From positions 38,664,894 through 38,728,893 of the forward strand of contig CM020618.1 in the NCBI GenBank assembly GCA_009829735.1: a stretch of DNA of 64,000 nucleotides, given 5' to 3'. The translations under genes and the position numbers were made by a program. Source of the stretch: Pyropia yezoensis (Eukaryota > Rhodophyta > Bangiophyceae > Bangiales > Bangiaceae). Within the stretch, counting starts at the first letter, position 1. Every line of letters starts with the position of its first letter. Of this stretch, positions 52,406 to 62,794 are shown one piece after another. The notes under the pieces are model-generated. The model saw nothing but the letters and a program-made list of their open reading frames with translations, was not told the DNA's origin and did not search any database.

Positions 52406-52962
52406 CCCAGCTGGTGGAGGTGGCCGCGACACTTTGGAGAATCAGGGCCACGGCAGCCCCAAAGGATTGCTGCCGGCCGCTGTTGCCAATGCAGACTGCC
52501 CACTGGTCTAGCCGCCCGCGGTGAGGGAGCCATCCTCTGTGGCCGCGTTCGTAGTCGTAGCGCCCAACCAGGAAGGTTTCGTTTGTGAGGTCAATGAGGA
52601 CCGCTCCTTGCGGGGGGAAGGCGACACCCGAGTCACCAGCTCTCCGGTCTCCTGAGGTACGAGAGCCACCCACCGCCGGCGCCACGTCCACCACAGTGCA
52701 GGACGGTTGTAATATTCCAAAACATGTGCTGACCATGGTTGTCACGAGTTTAATGTATGAATTTTAATTTTAATTAAAGCATAGATCAAACCATAGATCA
52801 ATCAAACCCCGGAACCGACCGTTCCATTCATACAGTATTTATCCGCAGTAAATACACAAAATTCTTGTAAGTGAGTACTCTATTGTTGGAATGTAAAGCC
52901 GCCGAGTACACACCACTGCCGCTACGATTCGCAACACCACCGTCGCTCACTGCACTACGCTG
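52406..52962. other. no gene recognised
   Basis: It contains an AT-rich stretch (52740-52870) with several taattt/aatttta words. No coding motif seen. Confidence 0.45.
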
Positions 52963-53515
52963 GTGGCCGCCCTGGCCACCATCCCCCGGCGGCACCAGGC
53001 GACGTCGGGGGCGGGGGCGGCTGCGCTGGCGGCGCTGGTGGTGGTGCCGTCGGCGGTGTCGCCCGCGACGGTCGCCGTGGTGGGGGAAGGATGGGCCGTG
53101 GCAGCGGCCAGCCTGGTCCTTCTTGCCACCAACGCTGACGCGATCGCGGCAGGCGCCGATGGTGGGCATGGTGGTGGCAGGAGCGCCGTCGGTGGATGGC
53201 CCGCAGCAGCTAATGCCGCGCCAGCCGCGACCGCCGCCGCGTCGACCGACGCCGACTCGGTGGCGGTTGCGGGGGCGGCCACAACGGCAGCCCTGCGGAC
53301 ACTCGCGACGGTGATCGCCCCCCTCCTACCCGTAGCCGTTCGTGCCGTCTCCACGGCCCTGACCTGGGTGCCGGGATAGCTCGGGGTGGCGCTGGCCTGC
53401 TTGTCTGTCGTGGGCGCCATGGGGTTGGCGCTCGCTTACCGAGACGTGGCGGTGCGCCGAGGCGCCACCTCGTCGACGGCCGCAGTCATGTCAGGTTCAG
53501 CCCCCAACGCGTAAG
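52963..53515 (+). pseudogene. Ala-rich hydrophobic protein, interrupted frame
   Basis: An open frame with hydrophobic segments (GAAALAALVVVPSAVSPATV; LATVIAPLLPVAVRAVSTAL) is stopped by TAG at 53377-53379. It continues in the same frame with another hydrophobic segment (LGVALACLSVVGAMGLALAY) followed by a charged stretch to a TAA near 53514. No clear start codon and no family. It may be the end of a broken membrane-protein gene, or just Ala/Val-rich background. Confidence 0.3.
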
Positions 53516-54779
53516 GTGCACCGGCACCGGAAGAAGACCCTGCCGCACTCTGTCGACCTCAGTGGTATACCGTCACGAGTGCTGCCCGCTGGCCCGACAC
53601 TCGAAAACGGTATGCCCCCGAAGCTATTCTCGTGGCTCGTTGGGGAGGAGGAGGGGTAGAGGAAGCGCAAAGAGGACGTCACTGGCGCTCTAACGTTGTA
53701 CTGCGACTGCTTGGTTGGCGCCCAACCACGCTTGTTCTTGGTGGCGCGTTGTGGGAGACGTACAATTTCCCATGTATTTAGGTCACAATGAGAAAAGGTA
53801 CAAAAAATGACACATTGGTAACCATTGTGCTAACCCCTAAGCCAGGTCAGGCGCATATGTGTCACGTCGCTCATCCAGTCATATGACACACAGATAATTC
53901 ATATTCATCCGTATTCACAGGCCAGGTTTGTCTGCTGCGGATGCGATTGTGGACCCCCTTCCCACGGTACATACTGTGCGCCCCAGCAATCTTCATCTCT
54001 TTTGCGTACATTTTGTGGCCGTTCGGTCGGGCGACATATCTACGCCCTACATACGACAATCACGTGAAGCACCATGCGCTGCGCTACAACAGCATTTAAG
54101 GCGACAGGGCGTATGTCGCCCAACCATCACCGCCGCATAAGCCCCACAGCAGCTTTCAAAGAGAGACCTGTAGAATTCTGTGGAATCGAGAAGTCCACTG
54201 GGGAAGGGGCCTAAAAACGCGCATTTCTCTGACGAGGGCGCTAGGCACTACAAGAGTTCTGGTTGGCTGATCTTCGAAGGGTCATCAACAGCAGACCGAC
54301 CGCGTGCTGAATTTCGTTGGTGGGTCCGCGCGAAGTCGTCACCCGGAGACTGCCCGCAAACATGTGCCCCGCAAATTTTTGCATATGGCTCGCAGCGTTC
54401 GCGCAACCATCGAGAGAAAACGGCGTCCCACATCCATCCGCAAACGCTCTGTGGACTCGTCTACGGGTCCATAAACACGTCAAGACAGGCTCTTCCTGAA
54501 GCTCCCTTAAAGCACCAGTGCGCTGCAGGGATTGCGTGATTGGGGCCGGCCCCTGGCGGCCGCTGCAGTATGGCTAGTGGTCGGTCATGGTTCAATCTGC
54601 AACCCCCCTCGTAGCGAAATGACGTCCATATACGCGCCCAACAGGGCGTCTGTGCAAGGGGCAACTGATGCGCGAGGAGTCGGGTGCGGATGTTCGCAGG
54701 GGGACGGCAACGGCTCAGTCATCAGAGGCGGTGAGACGTGCCTATTTGCTGTCGCCAGCAAAAGGTTCACTGTGTAATG
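53516..54779. other. no gene recognised; one inverted repeat
   Basis: Moderate-GC DNA. An inverted repeat pairs gggcgacata (54029-54038) plus acgccct (54042-54048) with agggcgtatgtcgccc (54106-54121). This gives a 16-bp stem with a small bulge and a 57-base interior. Confidence 0.5.
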
Positions 54780-54811
54780 CAACAAATAAGGACCTCTGTG
54801 CGAGGTTCAAT

Positions 54812-54881
54812 ACGCCGGCGGGGAATCGAACCCCGGTCCATTGTTTCCTCTTTGCTACTGAGGATCCACTCCTCCCGACTA
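54812..54881 (-). other. tRNA-like sequence with perfect B box at the element's 3' end
   Basis: The minus strand holds cGGGGTTCGATTCCCCg, a perfect 5-bp T-arm with the exact pol III B-box GGTTCGATTCC (54822-54832). A 70-nt fold has five acceptor pairs (GTCGG with CCGGC), but I find no normal D-arm or anticodon arm. It could be part of a tRNA gene used as the insertion target, a degenerate tRNA, or a 3' UTR recognition structure. Confidence 0.45.
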
Positions 54882-54908
54882 AAACTACCTGAGGGGGGCT
54901 ACTCCCCC

Positions 54909-55930
54909 CTAATCACCAATTCGGGCCACACTTCGAGAACTACCCAACGGACCCACAATTCCACCCCCAATTGGGTCCTCCACCCCAAAACACCGAGCGT
55001 ACCCATCCGCCACGGCGCGGGCGTTCGACTTCCACAGTGCCACCGAAATGGCAGTGAGGAGTCGTGCCCGCGCCGTGGCAAGTCGGGGGCCGCCCAGTGC
55101 CTCCCGCAGCCAGGCGGCGGAGGCAGGCCCCAGCCGCCCGTAAACCTCCCACACCAGCGGGGTGAAGGTGTGGGAGGGCGGGCCGACGGGGAGGGCGCGG
55201 GCGTATCGACGCACCTTGTCACCCTCCCGCGTCGCGGCAGCCACCGGCTCCAATGGGGCATCTGCCGCCATTGGAGCCAGCAGGGAGGAGAAGGGGGAGG
55301 CGACGGACACGTCCGCCCAGGTCACCTCCCCCGTCCCCTCCCTGGTGGCGCGGAAGTCAGGGCGGAGGGAGGCAGGGGCGGTGTCGAGCCCCACCTCCAC
55401 CGCCACCTCCCCCCACCCCTCTGCCCGGCGCAGCGCCTCAGCCACCAGGTGCACCACATGGTGGTGCAGCCGTGCGTGGCGGGGGCGCTGCTCCGGGCAG
55501 GCCGCCAGAAAGTGGCGCCCGGCGGCGTCAGCCGCCGCGCCGCAGCGGCAGCGGGCGGCCGGCGGCACCGACCGCGGCGCCACGCCCAGCCACAGCCGCA
55601 CCGCCGTGCGCATCGCCACCCCCGGGATGGCAGCGCCGCCAACCCCGGGGGAGGGCAGCGCGGACAGCCAGGCGGCGGCGCCGTGCCCCTGGCACGCCGC
55701 CAGGCCCGCGCGCTGCCAGAGCGATAGCTCGGCGTAGATGCGCGCGCGGGCGGCGGCGTGCGCCGGGAGGGAGAAGTCCCGCTGGCTGGCCTGCACCTCC
55801 TCCCCCCCCAGAAGACCCCGCCACGACAGTGGCGTGTGCGGCGCCGGGCCGGGTAGGCCGTCGGCCAGGGTACCAGGGATGGTCCCGGCGCCGCACGAGG
55901 GGGCAGGGGGGGGGGGGCACGGGCGGGGGG
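54909..55930 (-). CDS. non-LTR retrotransposon ORF, CCHC plus restriction-like endonuclease part
   Basis: Third frame segment of the element, ending TAG at 54909-54911. It carries FSLPAHAAARARIYAELSLW, then a CCHC motif with an HxxC-type end (CRCGAAADAAGRHFLAACPE, about 55500-55560) followed by RHARLHHHVVHLVAEAL. The endonuclease region contains SLRPDFRATREGTGEVTWAD, VSVASPFSS, ATREGDKVRRYARALPV and FTPLVWEVYGRLGPAS: an Arg-Pro-Asp, a downstream Asp and a Lys, as in restriction-like endonucleases that nick the target for reverse transcription. The upstream join to the RT segment lies at the G run near 55909-55920. Confidence 0.75.
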
Positions 55931-57430
55931 CGGGAAGGACGAGGGGGGGGGAGCCAGCGGGTCGGGGCGGCCGCGAGGGCGCGCAGGCGCCGCGGGGCGG
56001 CGCCGCACCCACAGCAGCCCACGGTCTGGGGCGGTGCAGTGGGCCTGCTGGGCTGCAAGCAGCTCCAGCAGGCCCGCGCACAGGCTGGCGGCCTCGGCCG
56101 TGCACGGCCGCGGCGCCCCGCCCACCAGGGGCGGGGGGGTCGAGAGGGGAGGGGGGGGCGAGGGGGTGACGAAGTGGAACTCGACGTCCTCCCCGTCGGG
56201 CCCCCCCGTCACCCACCCCGTGCGCGGGCAGGGCGCCGCGGCCGCCGTGGGCGCCACAGGGGCGTAGGCGGCGGTAGGCGCAGCGACGCCCGCCGCGGCC
56301 GGACGCGGGCCGGCGGCAACAGACGGCGACGGCGTGGAGGAGGCAGGGGGCGTGGCGGCGCGCGGGGGGGACGCGGGAGTCGGCGGTTGGCGAGGGGGGG
56401 GGCGGGCAGGGGGGTCGAACAAGTGTCGACCCCCGAAAAGCCCCCCCCCTCGGCCGCGCGTAGGCCGCGCGGCGGGGCGCCGCTTCTGCACCCCCCCAGC
56501 CGCAGGGCCAGCACGCCGCGGGGTCGGGCGGGACGGCCCAGGGGGTGGAGGGCGCGGGCGGGGCCGCGAAGGTGGCACAGGGGGTGGGGGGCGCGGGTGG
56601 GGGCGCGGCGGCGGCGGCACAACGCCGCCGTCGGCAGCCGCCACCGGGACCGCCTCCAGACGGTCCCGGATGGCCGCTAGGGCGGGGGTGTAGGCGGCGC
56701 CGGCGCGCAGGGCGTCGACCCACGACGCCAGCGCCGCCGCCGGCAGCACACGCGCCCGCCCCCCGATTCCCAGCCCCCCCATCGCGGGGGGGAGCGCTGC
56801 GCGGTCGCCGACCGCGTCGCGCGTGGCGGTGCCGTCGCGTGCGTCACACAGCACGGACAGCACCGCCGCACGCGCGTCGCGGTCGACGGCGGCGGCAAGG
56901 CGCGCTCCCCACTGCAGGGGGAGCGCGCGCAGCCAGTAGTTGGGCCGGGGGCCGGAGCACAGGCGCAGCAGCAAAAGCTGCGCCTGTAGCTCCGCGGGGG
57001 GGAGCGCCGCAATGGCGGCGCTCAGACGCCCTTGCTCCTCCGCAAGGGCGTCCACCCCCGCGGCCACGTGGGCGTCGCTGCCGAGGGGGACGGAGAACTG
57101 CGTCACCCCCGCGGGCGCCCACGTGGCCGGCCACCCCTCCGGCGCCGGCAGCCCAGCTGGCGACCAGCCGACACACTTGGCTGGCGCCAGCTGGGCGTCG
57201 ATGCACCGGCCGAGCCGGTCGGCATCGGCGAGGGCGGGGGGGAGCGCTGCGGGCGGGCCAACCACGACGACATCGTCGTGGAAGGCCCGCACCAGGAGGC
57301 GGGGGTGCTCCGCCTCCAGCCGGCGGAGCACCAGCCACAGCGCGGCGGCGTGGAGCAGCGGGCCTAGGGGGTCGCCCTGCTGGGCGCCCCTCTCGGCCCG
57401 CAGCACCAGCCGCCGCGGTGGGGCCGGCAC
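55920..57430 (-). CDS. non-LTR retrotransposon ORF, RT motifs B-E and thumb
   Basis: Second frame segment. It begins around RRLVLRAERGAQQGDPLGPL (RT motif B, about 57345-57415), followed by the catalytic FHDDVVVVGPP (motif C, near 57270) and downstream RT parts (LAPAKCVGWSPAGLP; VTQFSVPLGSDAHVA; YWLRALPLQWGARLA; ALPPAMGGLGIGGRARVLPA). A long Pro/Arg/Ala-rich linker follows (about 56650-55950) with an island of ordered sequence (GWVTGGPDGEDVEFHFVTPS). The Asp-Asp box identifies it as polymerase. The segment is offset by one missing base from both neighbours, in GC homopolymer context. Confidence 0.75.
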
Positions 57431-60400
57431 CCGCCGGCCGGCGTCGCTCTCCTCACCCGCCGTACCGCCACCCCACCGTCGCCGCCAGCCGCCCGCGCCG
57501 CCGCGTCGTCGCCGTCACGCTCGCACCGCGCGGGCCCGGCGCACTCGCCGCGGCCGCCGCCGCACGCACAGCCGTCGCCGCCACCCCCGCCGCCCGCACC
57601 GCACGCCGCCGCCACCGCCAAGGCCGCACCCCCACCCGCGCCACACACACCCCCCCCAGGCCCGGCGGGCCCGCCGTCGCCGTCGCCGTGGCCGCCGCCG
57701 CCGCCGGGCGCGGCCCCACCGCTGCGGGCGCCGCACGGGTCGTCGGCGGCGCCTCCAGGCGCCCAGCCGTAGACCGGCGGCGCGGCCTTCCCCTCCTCCC
57801 CCCCGTATACCCACGTCAGGTATGGGCGGAGGAGGGGGAAGGCGCGGGAGAGGACGGCCCACGCCCCCCTCCGGGACACAAGATTGAATGCATTCTTGTA
57901 GTCCAGCTGGAGGAGGGCGTGGCGGGGGTGGAGGGCGAGGTGGGCCTCCAGCTCGTGAAGCATACGCTCACACGCGCTGGAGACCCCCACCCCCTGCTGC
58001 AGCGGCGCAAAAAGCGCCGCCGCGGCCCCCCGCACGGCGCGCGCCAGCGCAGAGGCGACGAGCTTCCTCAGGGTCTCCGGCATGCCTATCGGCCGGAGAC
58101 CGGGAAGCCCGTCCGCCTGCAGGCCGCCCGACTTGGTCAGCAGGACCAAGTCGGCGCCCGCCAGCGCGCGGGCCGCCACCGCGGGCACGCGCACTGCGGC
58201 GTGGTCGCCGGCCAGCAGGAGGAGCACCTCGACCAGGACGTCCTGGCCGTCCGGCGCCAGGGCCCAGAGGTGCTCCGTCCTCAGGCCGGACGGCCCCGGC
58301 GCCTTGCCGGCGGCGGCGGAGCGGATCGCCGTCTCCACCGCCGCGCGCGACAGCGTGGCGGGTGCGGGCGCGTCGGTGGCGGCCGCCTCCGCCGCCACCA
58401 GCTCGGCGGGAAAGGCGGCCGCCACCGACGCGGCAGCGGTCAGCTCCGGCGCCGCCGGCGGGAAGAGGCGGCAGGCCTTGGCCCACACCGCCGGCGTTTT
58501 TGCTGCCGCCGGCGCGGCAAGCAGGGAGCGGGCGGCCGCGCTCAGGCGGCCGCTCCGCACCTGCCGCAGTGCGCGGCGCTGCGCGGCGGTGGGGCGCGCA
58601 GGGCGGGCAGGCGAGAGTGCGTCCCCCTCCCGCACCGCCCCGGCTGGGCGTGCCCCCCTCCCCACCGGCGGCCGCCAGATGCCGGCGTTGCGGTCGCCCA
58701 GCGCGCCGGCGAAATCCCCGTCCAGCAACGCCGTCGCACGAGCAGCGTGCGACAGCGCTGCGGTAGGGTCCGCGTCGGCGCGCTGAGGGACCGCGGGCGT
58801 GGGGGAGTGGAGGGCGAGGGACGGGAGAAGCAGCAGCCAGAGCCAGGCGTGGCGCTGGGTGGGCTCGCGCCACACCCAGTCCAGGGCATCGGCGAAAAGC
58901 CGACGCCACGCGCCCAGCAGCGCCGCGGGCACGTGCACCGACGTGCGGGCGCCGGACGCCACCAGCGACGGCCACGCCGCGTCGGTGGGCGCGGACGCGC
59001 GCAGAAATGCGCCGCGCGCCCGCGCCCATGCGGCGTGGTCCGCCGCAAAAAGCGTGGCGTCGGGGCGCCCGCCCCCCACAGCCGCTAGGGTCGCGGGCGG
59101 CGCCGTCGCGGGCGCCGCCTCCGCGCGAAGAGCGTCCGCCGTAGCCGTCGCCGCCGCCGTCGCCGCCGCGGCCGTCGCCGTCGCCGCCGTCGCCGTTGCC
59201 GCCGCCGTCGCCGCCGTCGCCGTTGCCGCCGCCGTCACCGCCGTCGCCGTTGCCGCCGCCGTGTCCGCCGTCGCCGACGCCGCCGCCGTCGCCGCCGTCG
59301 CCGCCGTCGCCGTTGCCGCCGCCGTCGCCGCCGTCGCCGTTGCCGCCGCCGTCACCGCCGTCGCCGTTGCCGCCGCCGTGTCCGCCGTCACCGACGCCGC
59401 CGCCGTCGCCGCCGTCGCCGCCGTCGCCGGTTGCGCCTCCGCGCCGCCAGCCGCCGCCGTGGTGGTCGCCCGGGCCGCTGCCCGCGGCGCGCCCAGGGCG
59501 CGCACGGTCCGCGCCGCCGTCGCCAACGGGGGGCGGGCGCGCTGTCGCCGGGGGTTGAGCCGGCAGAGCGTCTCGTGGCAGGACAGGGAGGAGTTCCCCC
59601 TCCTGCCACGAGACGCCGGAAACGGCCGCTCGCACCACCGACAGCCGGCGGCGCCGAGGGCTGCCAGCACCTCCGGCGGCACCTCCGGGGCGACGTGCGC
59701 CTGCCGGAGGTGCTGGAGCCCAGCAGGTGCGCCCACCCCCCCCGACAGCAGAACTCCGCAGCCGGGGACGGGACACGGGACGGCGGTGGCAGCAGCGCCA
59801 CCGCCGACGGCACCCCCCACAGCACCCCCGACACCAGCCGCCGGGGGAGCGGAAGAGGCCCCCCGCACGGCAGGGGGCCCGCCAGGGTCCGGCCCGCCGC
59901 CCTGCGGCGAGCGGGAGGTCGGACCCGACGCCGCCGCCGAGCGCGAGGCCGCAGTGGCCTCGTCGCGCCCAGCGGCGGCTCCGCGACGGGTGTCACTCAT
60001 GGTGACACCCGTCGCTGGCGTTGGTGGTGGCGGCCGCACCGCCAGCCGCACCCTCCGCCGTAGCCGCAGCCCCCTCCACCCCATCTGTCGACGATGGGGC
60101 GGTGGGGGGGGGGCAACAGGCGGATCGGCGGCGGCGGTGGGCGTGGCGGCGGCCACAGGCGCCGCCGGTGCGGCGAGAGGGGCGCAAGGCGTGGCAGCGT
60201 CGGCGCCGGCAGGAGGCGCGGCCGCAGCCGCAGCCACAGCCGCTACGGGCGGCGACGCTGCCGACAAGGCGGCGTCGCCGTCCGCGGCAGTCGTGGCTGC
60301 GGGGGCGGCAGCGGGAAGCGTGGGGGCCGCCGTCGGCCACGGCGCCGTCGCTACGGTTGGCGGGGCGGGCGCCGACATCTCGCTGTCGGCGCCCACAGGG

Positions 60401-62655
60401 CGGCCGACAGCGGCAAGCGGCATCGCAGGCGCGGAAGGGGATCGCGATCCCCCCCGCAGAGCCGGCCGCAACGGCCGCGCGCGCCCGCGGCGATGCGCAG
60501 GCGGCGGCAGCACCGCCACCGACCCGGCCTCCGTGCGCCGGCGCTTTCGCGCCGGCCGCGTCGGGTCGGTGGCGGTGGGCGTCACCAGCGCCGTTCGCGT
60601 GGTGTCGGGCGGCAGCGGCGTGCGCGCCGCCGCCGCGGTGGCGGCGGCCAGGCGGGGAGGGATCGGCGTCGGCCGGGGCGGAGGGGGTGCAGGAGCAGCC
60701 CGACAGGGGCCGCCAGCACCACCCTCCGCCACCACCGGCACGGCCGTGCCCAGTGGCGTGGCGGTAGGGGCCGGCACGGCAGGCTGCACCCCCTCCATGG
60801 CGTCGTCGGACGCCACGGGGGGCGCAGGCACAGTGCCGGCCGTAGCCGCCGGCGGGGCCGTATCCCCCGGCGGCGGCGGGTCCGCGCCAGCCGCGGTCGC
60901 ACCTCTGGCACCGCCGGGGAAGTCAGCTGGCACCACCCCATCCATTGGGGCAGGTGCAGCAGCCCCCCCCGGCGGCGGACAGGCGGCAGCCGTCGCGGCC
61001 GCAACCACCGCCGTCGGCGCCGCGGCCGTCCCCCTCGCCAGCACCCCCGCCAGCACCAGCGGGGGTGGCAGCCGGCGACGCAGCCACCGCAACCCGTGCC
61101 TCGGCCCCGTCCGGCTGGGCGGGGGGCACACGGGGTGCGGCGGGCGCCGCAGGGGTGGGCACAACGGGTGCCGCCGCCCCAGACCCACCGGTCGGGGGGG
61201 CAGCGCGGGTGGCGGCGCGACGGCGGCGACGCCGACGACGGGCGGCGGTGGCAGCCGCTGGTGCTGCCCCAGTAGCCGGAGCAGCAGCAAAGGCGGCCAC
61301 CGCAGCCGCGTCGTCCGGCGGCCGCCGCCGGCGTCGTCGCCGGCGCGGAGGGGGGAGCAGGTGCCGCGGCCGCCGGTGGGGCAGCCGCTGGCACCCTCCC
61401 AGGGTGCAGGTCGGGGGCCGCACGAGCCCCCGACGGCGTGGCGGCAGCAGGCGCAGCGACGGCCGACGAGGCCGTCGCCGCCGCCGCCAGCAGTGGCAGT
61501 CTGGGGGCCGCAGTGGCCCCCACCGTAGGCGCGGGTGCCCCCCCACCGCGCGCCGCAAGCGCGCCCTCGATGTGGGCGCGCAGCGACGCACGCAGGAGGG
61601 GGGGCATGGGCCGACCTCACCGCCAGCTGCTCCAGCTTGGCGGTGAGGCGGCGGCGGCAAAAGTCCGCCGCCACACCCGCCGCGTCGGCCGCGGACAGCC
61701 CCTCTCGGCGGCGCGACCCGAGGAGCTTAGCGCTCCACGGGTCGGCGCCAGGGAGGAGGCGCAGCACCGACGCGGCGGGGCCGGACCGCACCGCGGCGCG
61801 CAGGGCGTCCGCGGCGGTGGCCACCACCGTCACCGCGGCAGTAGTGCCGAAGCGGTCGACGTCCGCCACCAGGCGAACGTCGACCCCGGTGAGGTCGGCC
61901 ACCGCCGCTCGCAGACGGTGCGCACGGGCGTCGCGGGACACCCCGGAGACATACACCGTCTCCAGGGGTGTCACCGCCGCCCGACGCGGCCGGCAGCGCG
62001 TCAGCTCCGCGGCAGCCGCGGCGACGCGAGCGGCCGGCGTCGACGGTAGGGGGTGAACACAGCACCCACCCCCTCCCGCGACACCCCCGCCGGTGCGCCA
62101 GCACGGCCACCGCGCGCGCCAGCCAGACCGCCGGCACACACCGCCCACCCGCGCAGCCACACCAGCACCCACAACACCCGCACCCGCAGCCGCGCCACTC
62201 AGCGGCACAGCCCGTCCGGCCGACCCGCGCACACCTCTCACCCCACGCGCAGCACCCCCAGCAGCCCCCCCACACACAGGCACCGCACCCGCACGGCCGA
62301 CGAGGGCCGGCGACACAGCGCCCGAAAACCCTTGAGCAGCCACGCAGGGACCCGCTTCCTCAGGGCGTCGAGCGCGGGTGGGAGAGGGGGGTGACGCCAG
62401 GCGGTAGGCTGGTGGGACGGGGGCCGAAGCCCCATCGTCGTCCCGCGCGGGGGTGGCGGCCGAAGCGGCCCCCCTGCGCGACCGGGTGCGGCGCCGCACC
62501 ACCTCGACCCAGCTACCCCCATCCCCCCCAGCGTGGAGGGAATGAGGGCCGCCGGGCGCGGCGCCGCCTCCCATCCCGGGAGCCCGTGCTACCCCCCCCC
62601 CCCCCACACCGCGCCCACCCTGGCATCGGCCACCGTGGTGGGCGGGACAGCTCAC
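57364..62655 (-). CDS. non-LTR retrotransposon ORF, N-terminal, zinc finger and RT fingers/palm part
   Basis: First frame segment, open for 1763 codons. WVEVVRRRTRSRRG lies near the start. At about 61990-61700 there is an RRM-like stretch (ETVYVSGVSRDARAHRLRAA, TTAAVTVVATAADALRAAVR), then ~600 residues of Pro/Ala-rich sequence. A C2H2 finger (CPVPGCGVLLSGGVGAPAGL then QHLRQAH, near 59700-59780) and a second Cys/His cluster (CRWCERPF ... SCHETLC) come before the 59110-59440 Ala/Thr repeat. RT begins around AAAGKAPGPSGLRTEHLWAL (58250-58320), with GLRPIGMPETLRKLVASAL and motif A QLDYKNAFNLVSR (57880-57915). Past motif A the frame runs through ~100 Gly/Ala-rich codons before the frame change near 57430. 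The true start may lie beyond 62655. Confidence 0.75.
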   Translation of the reverse strand: MSCPAHHGGRCQGGRGVGGGGVARAPGMGGGAAPGGPHSLHAGGDGGSWVEVVRRRTRSRRGAASAATPARDDDGASAPVPPAYRLASPPSPTRARRPEEAGPCVAAQGFSGAVSPALVGRAGAVPVCGGAAGGAARGVRGVRGSAGRAVPLSGAAAGAGVVGAGVAARVGGVCRRSGWRARWPCWRTGGGVAGGGGCCVHPLPSTPAARVAAAAAELTRCRPRRAAVTPLETVYVSGVSRDARAHRLRAAVADLTGVDVRLVADVDRFGTTAAVTVVATAADALRAAVRSGPAASVLRLLPGADPWSAKLLGSRRREGLSAADAAGVAADFCRRRLTAKLEQLAVRSAHAPPPACVAARPHRGRACGARWGGTRAYGGGHCGPQTATAGGGGDGLVGRRCACCRHAVGGSCGPRPAPWEGASGCPTGGRGTCSPLRAGDDAGGGRRTTRLRWPPLLLLRLLGQHQRLPPPPVVGVAAVAPPPALPPRPVGLGRRHPLCPPLRRPPHPVCPPPSRTGPRHGLRWLRRRLPPPLVLAGVLARGTAAAPTAVVAAATAAACPPPGGAAAPAPMDGVVPADFPGGARGATAAGADPPPPGDTAPPAATAGTVPAPPVASDDAMEGVQPAVPAPTATPLGTAVPVVAEGGAGGPCRAAPAPPPPRPTPIPPRLAAATAAAARTPLPPDTTRTALVTPTATDPTRPARKRRRTEAGSVAVLPPPAHRRGRARPLRPALRGGSRSPSAPAMPLAAVGRPVGADSEMSAPAPPTVATAPWPTAAPTLPAAAPAATTAADGDAALSAASPPVAAVAAAAAAPPAGADAATPCAPLAAPAAPVAAATPTAAADPPVAPPPPPHRRQMGWRGLRLRRRVRLAVRPPPPTPATGVTMSDTRRGAAAGRDEATAASRSAAASGPTSRSPQGGGPDPGGPPAVRGASSAPPAAGVGGAVGGAVGGGAAATAVPCPVPGCGVLLSGGVGAPAGLQHLRQAHVAPEVPPEVLAALGAAGCRWCERPFPASRGRRGNSSLSCHETLCRLNPRRQRARPPLATAARTVRALGAPRAAARATTTAAAGGAEAQPATAATAATAAASVTADTAAATATAVTAAATATAATAAATATAATAATAAASATADTAAATATAVTAAATATAATAAATATAATATAAAATAAATATADALRAEAAPATAPPATLAAVGGGRPDATLFAADHAAWARARGAFLRASAPTDAAWPSLVASGARTSVHVPAALLGAWRRLFADALDWVWREPTQRHAWLWLLLLPSLALHSPTPAVPQRADADPTAALSHAARATALLDGDFAGALGDRNAGIWRPPVGRGARPAGAVREGDALSPARPARPTAAQRRALRQVRSGRLSAAARSLLAAPAAAKTPAVWAKACRLFPPAAPELTAAASVAAAFPAELVAAEAAATDAPAPATLSRAAVETAIRSAAAGKAPGPSGLRTEHLWALAPDGQDVLVEVLLLLAGDHAAVRVPAVAARALAGADLVLLTKSGGLQADGLPGLRPIGMPETLRKLVASALARAVRGAAAALFAPLQQGVGVSSACERMLHELEAHLALHPRHALLQLDYKNAFNLVSRRGAWAVLSRAFPLLRPYLTWVYGGEEGKAAPPVYGWAPGGAADDPCGARSGGAAPGGGGGHGDGDGGPAGPGGGVCGAGGGAALAVAAACGAGGGGGGDGCACGGGRGECAGPARCERDGDDAAARAAGGDGGVAVRRVRRATPAGGCRPHRGGWCCGPRGAPSRATP
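59110..59440. repeat. GCCGCCGTC minisatellite with a duplicated ~123-bp unit
   Basis: gccgccgtcgccgttgccgc-type units form a higher-order repeat: the block of about 123 bp from about 59196 is followed by a nearly identical block. On the coding strand it gives long Ala/Thr runs (TAAATATAVTAAATATAATA...), an in-frame spacer between the zinc fingers and the RT. Confidence 0.75.
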
Positions 62656-62794
62656 ACCTTGAACACAGCCACCGAGTCCAGCTACAGCAGCGTCTCCCCC
62701 CCCGCACGTTCAAACAGCGACACAGGTCCAGCAGCCCCCCCCGAACGACCGCACCACGAGCACCAGGGGCAAAAACCGCCCCGCCAGAAGCCAC

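Larger units (their letters stand above)
54780..62794 (-). mobile_element. RLE-type non-LTR retrotransposon (5' end in gap)
   Basis: A minus-strand element of at least 8 kb. Reading in its own direction: an N-terminal region with an RRM-like stretch, C2H2/C2HC zinc fingers, reverse transcriptase, and a C-terminal CCHC motif with a restriction-like (PD-D/EXK type) endonuclease. A 3' UTR with a GGGGGG-AGTAG-CCCCCC hairpin (54893-54909) begins at the stop codon, and a tRNA-like sequence follows. This architecture belongs to the R2/NeSL-like group of site-specific non-LTR elements (family knowledge). The frame changes twice, each by one missing base. The 5' end is not seen because the contig stops at 62794. 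Confidence 0.8.

Noticed and set aside
54700-54881. Circularly permuted tRNA gene, as known from some red algae
   Set aside because: The T-arm is followed downstream by no sequence that could supply the matching 5' half with a D-arm and acceptor strand.
57364-57720. Separate Gly-rich protein downstream of RT motif A
   Set aside because: It is the continuation of the retrotransposon frame through a low-complexity insertion past a frame change.
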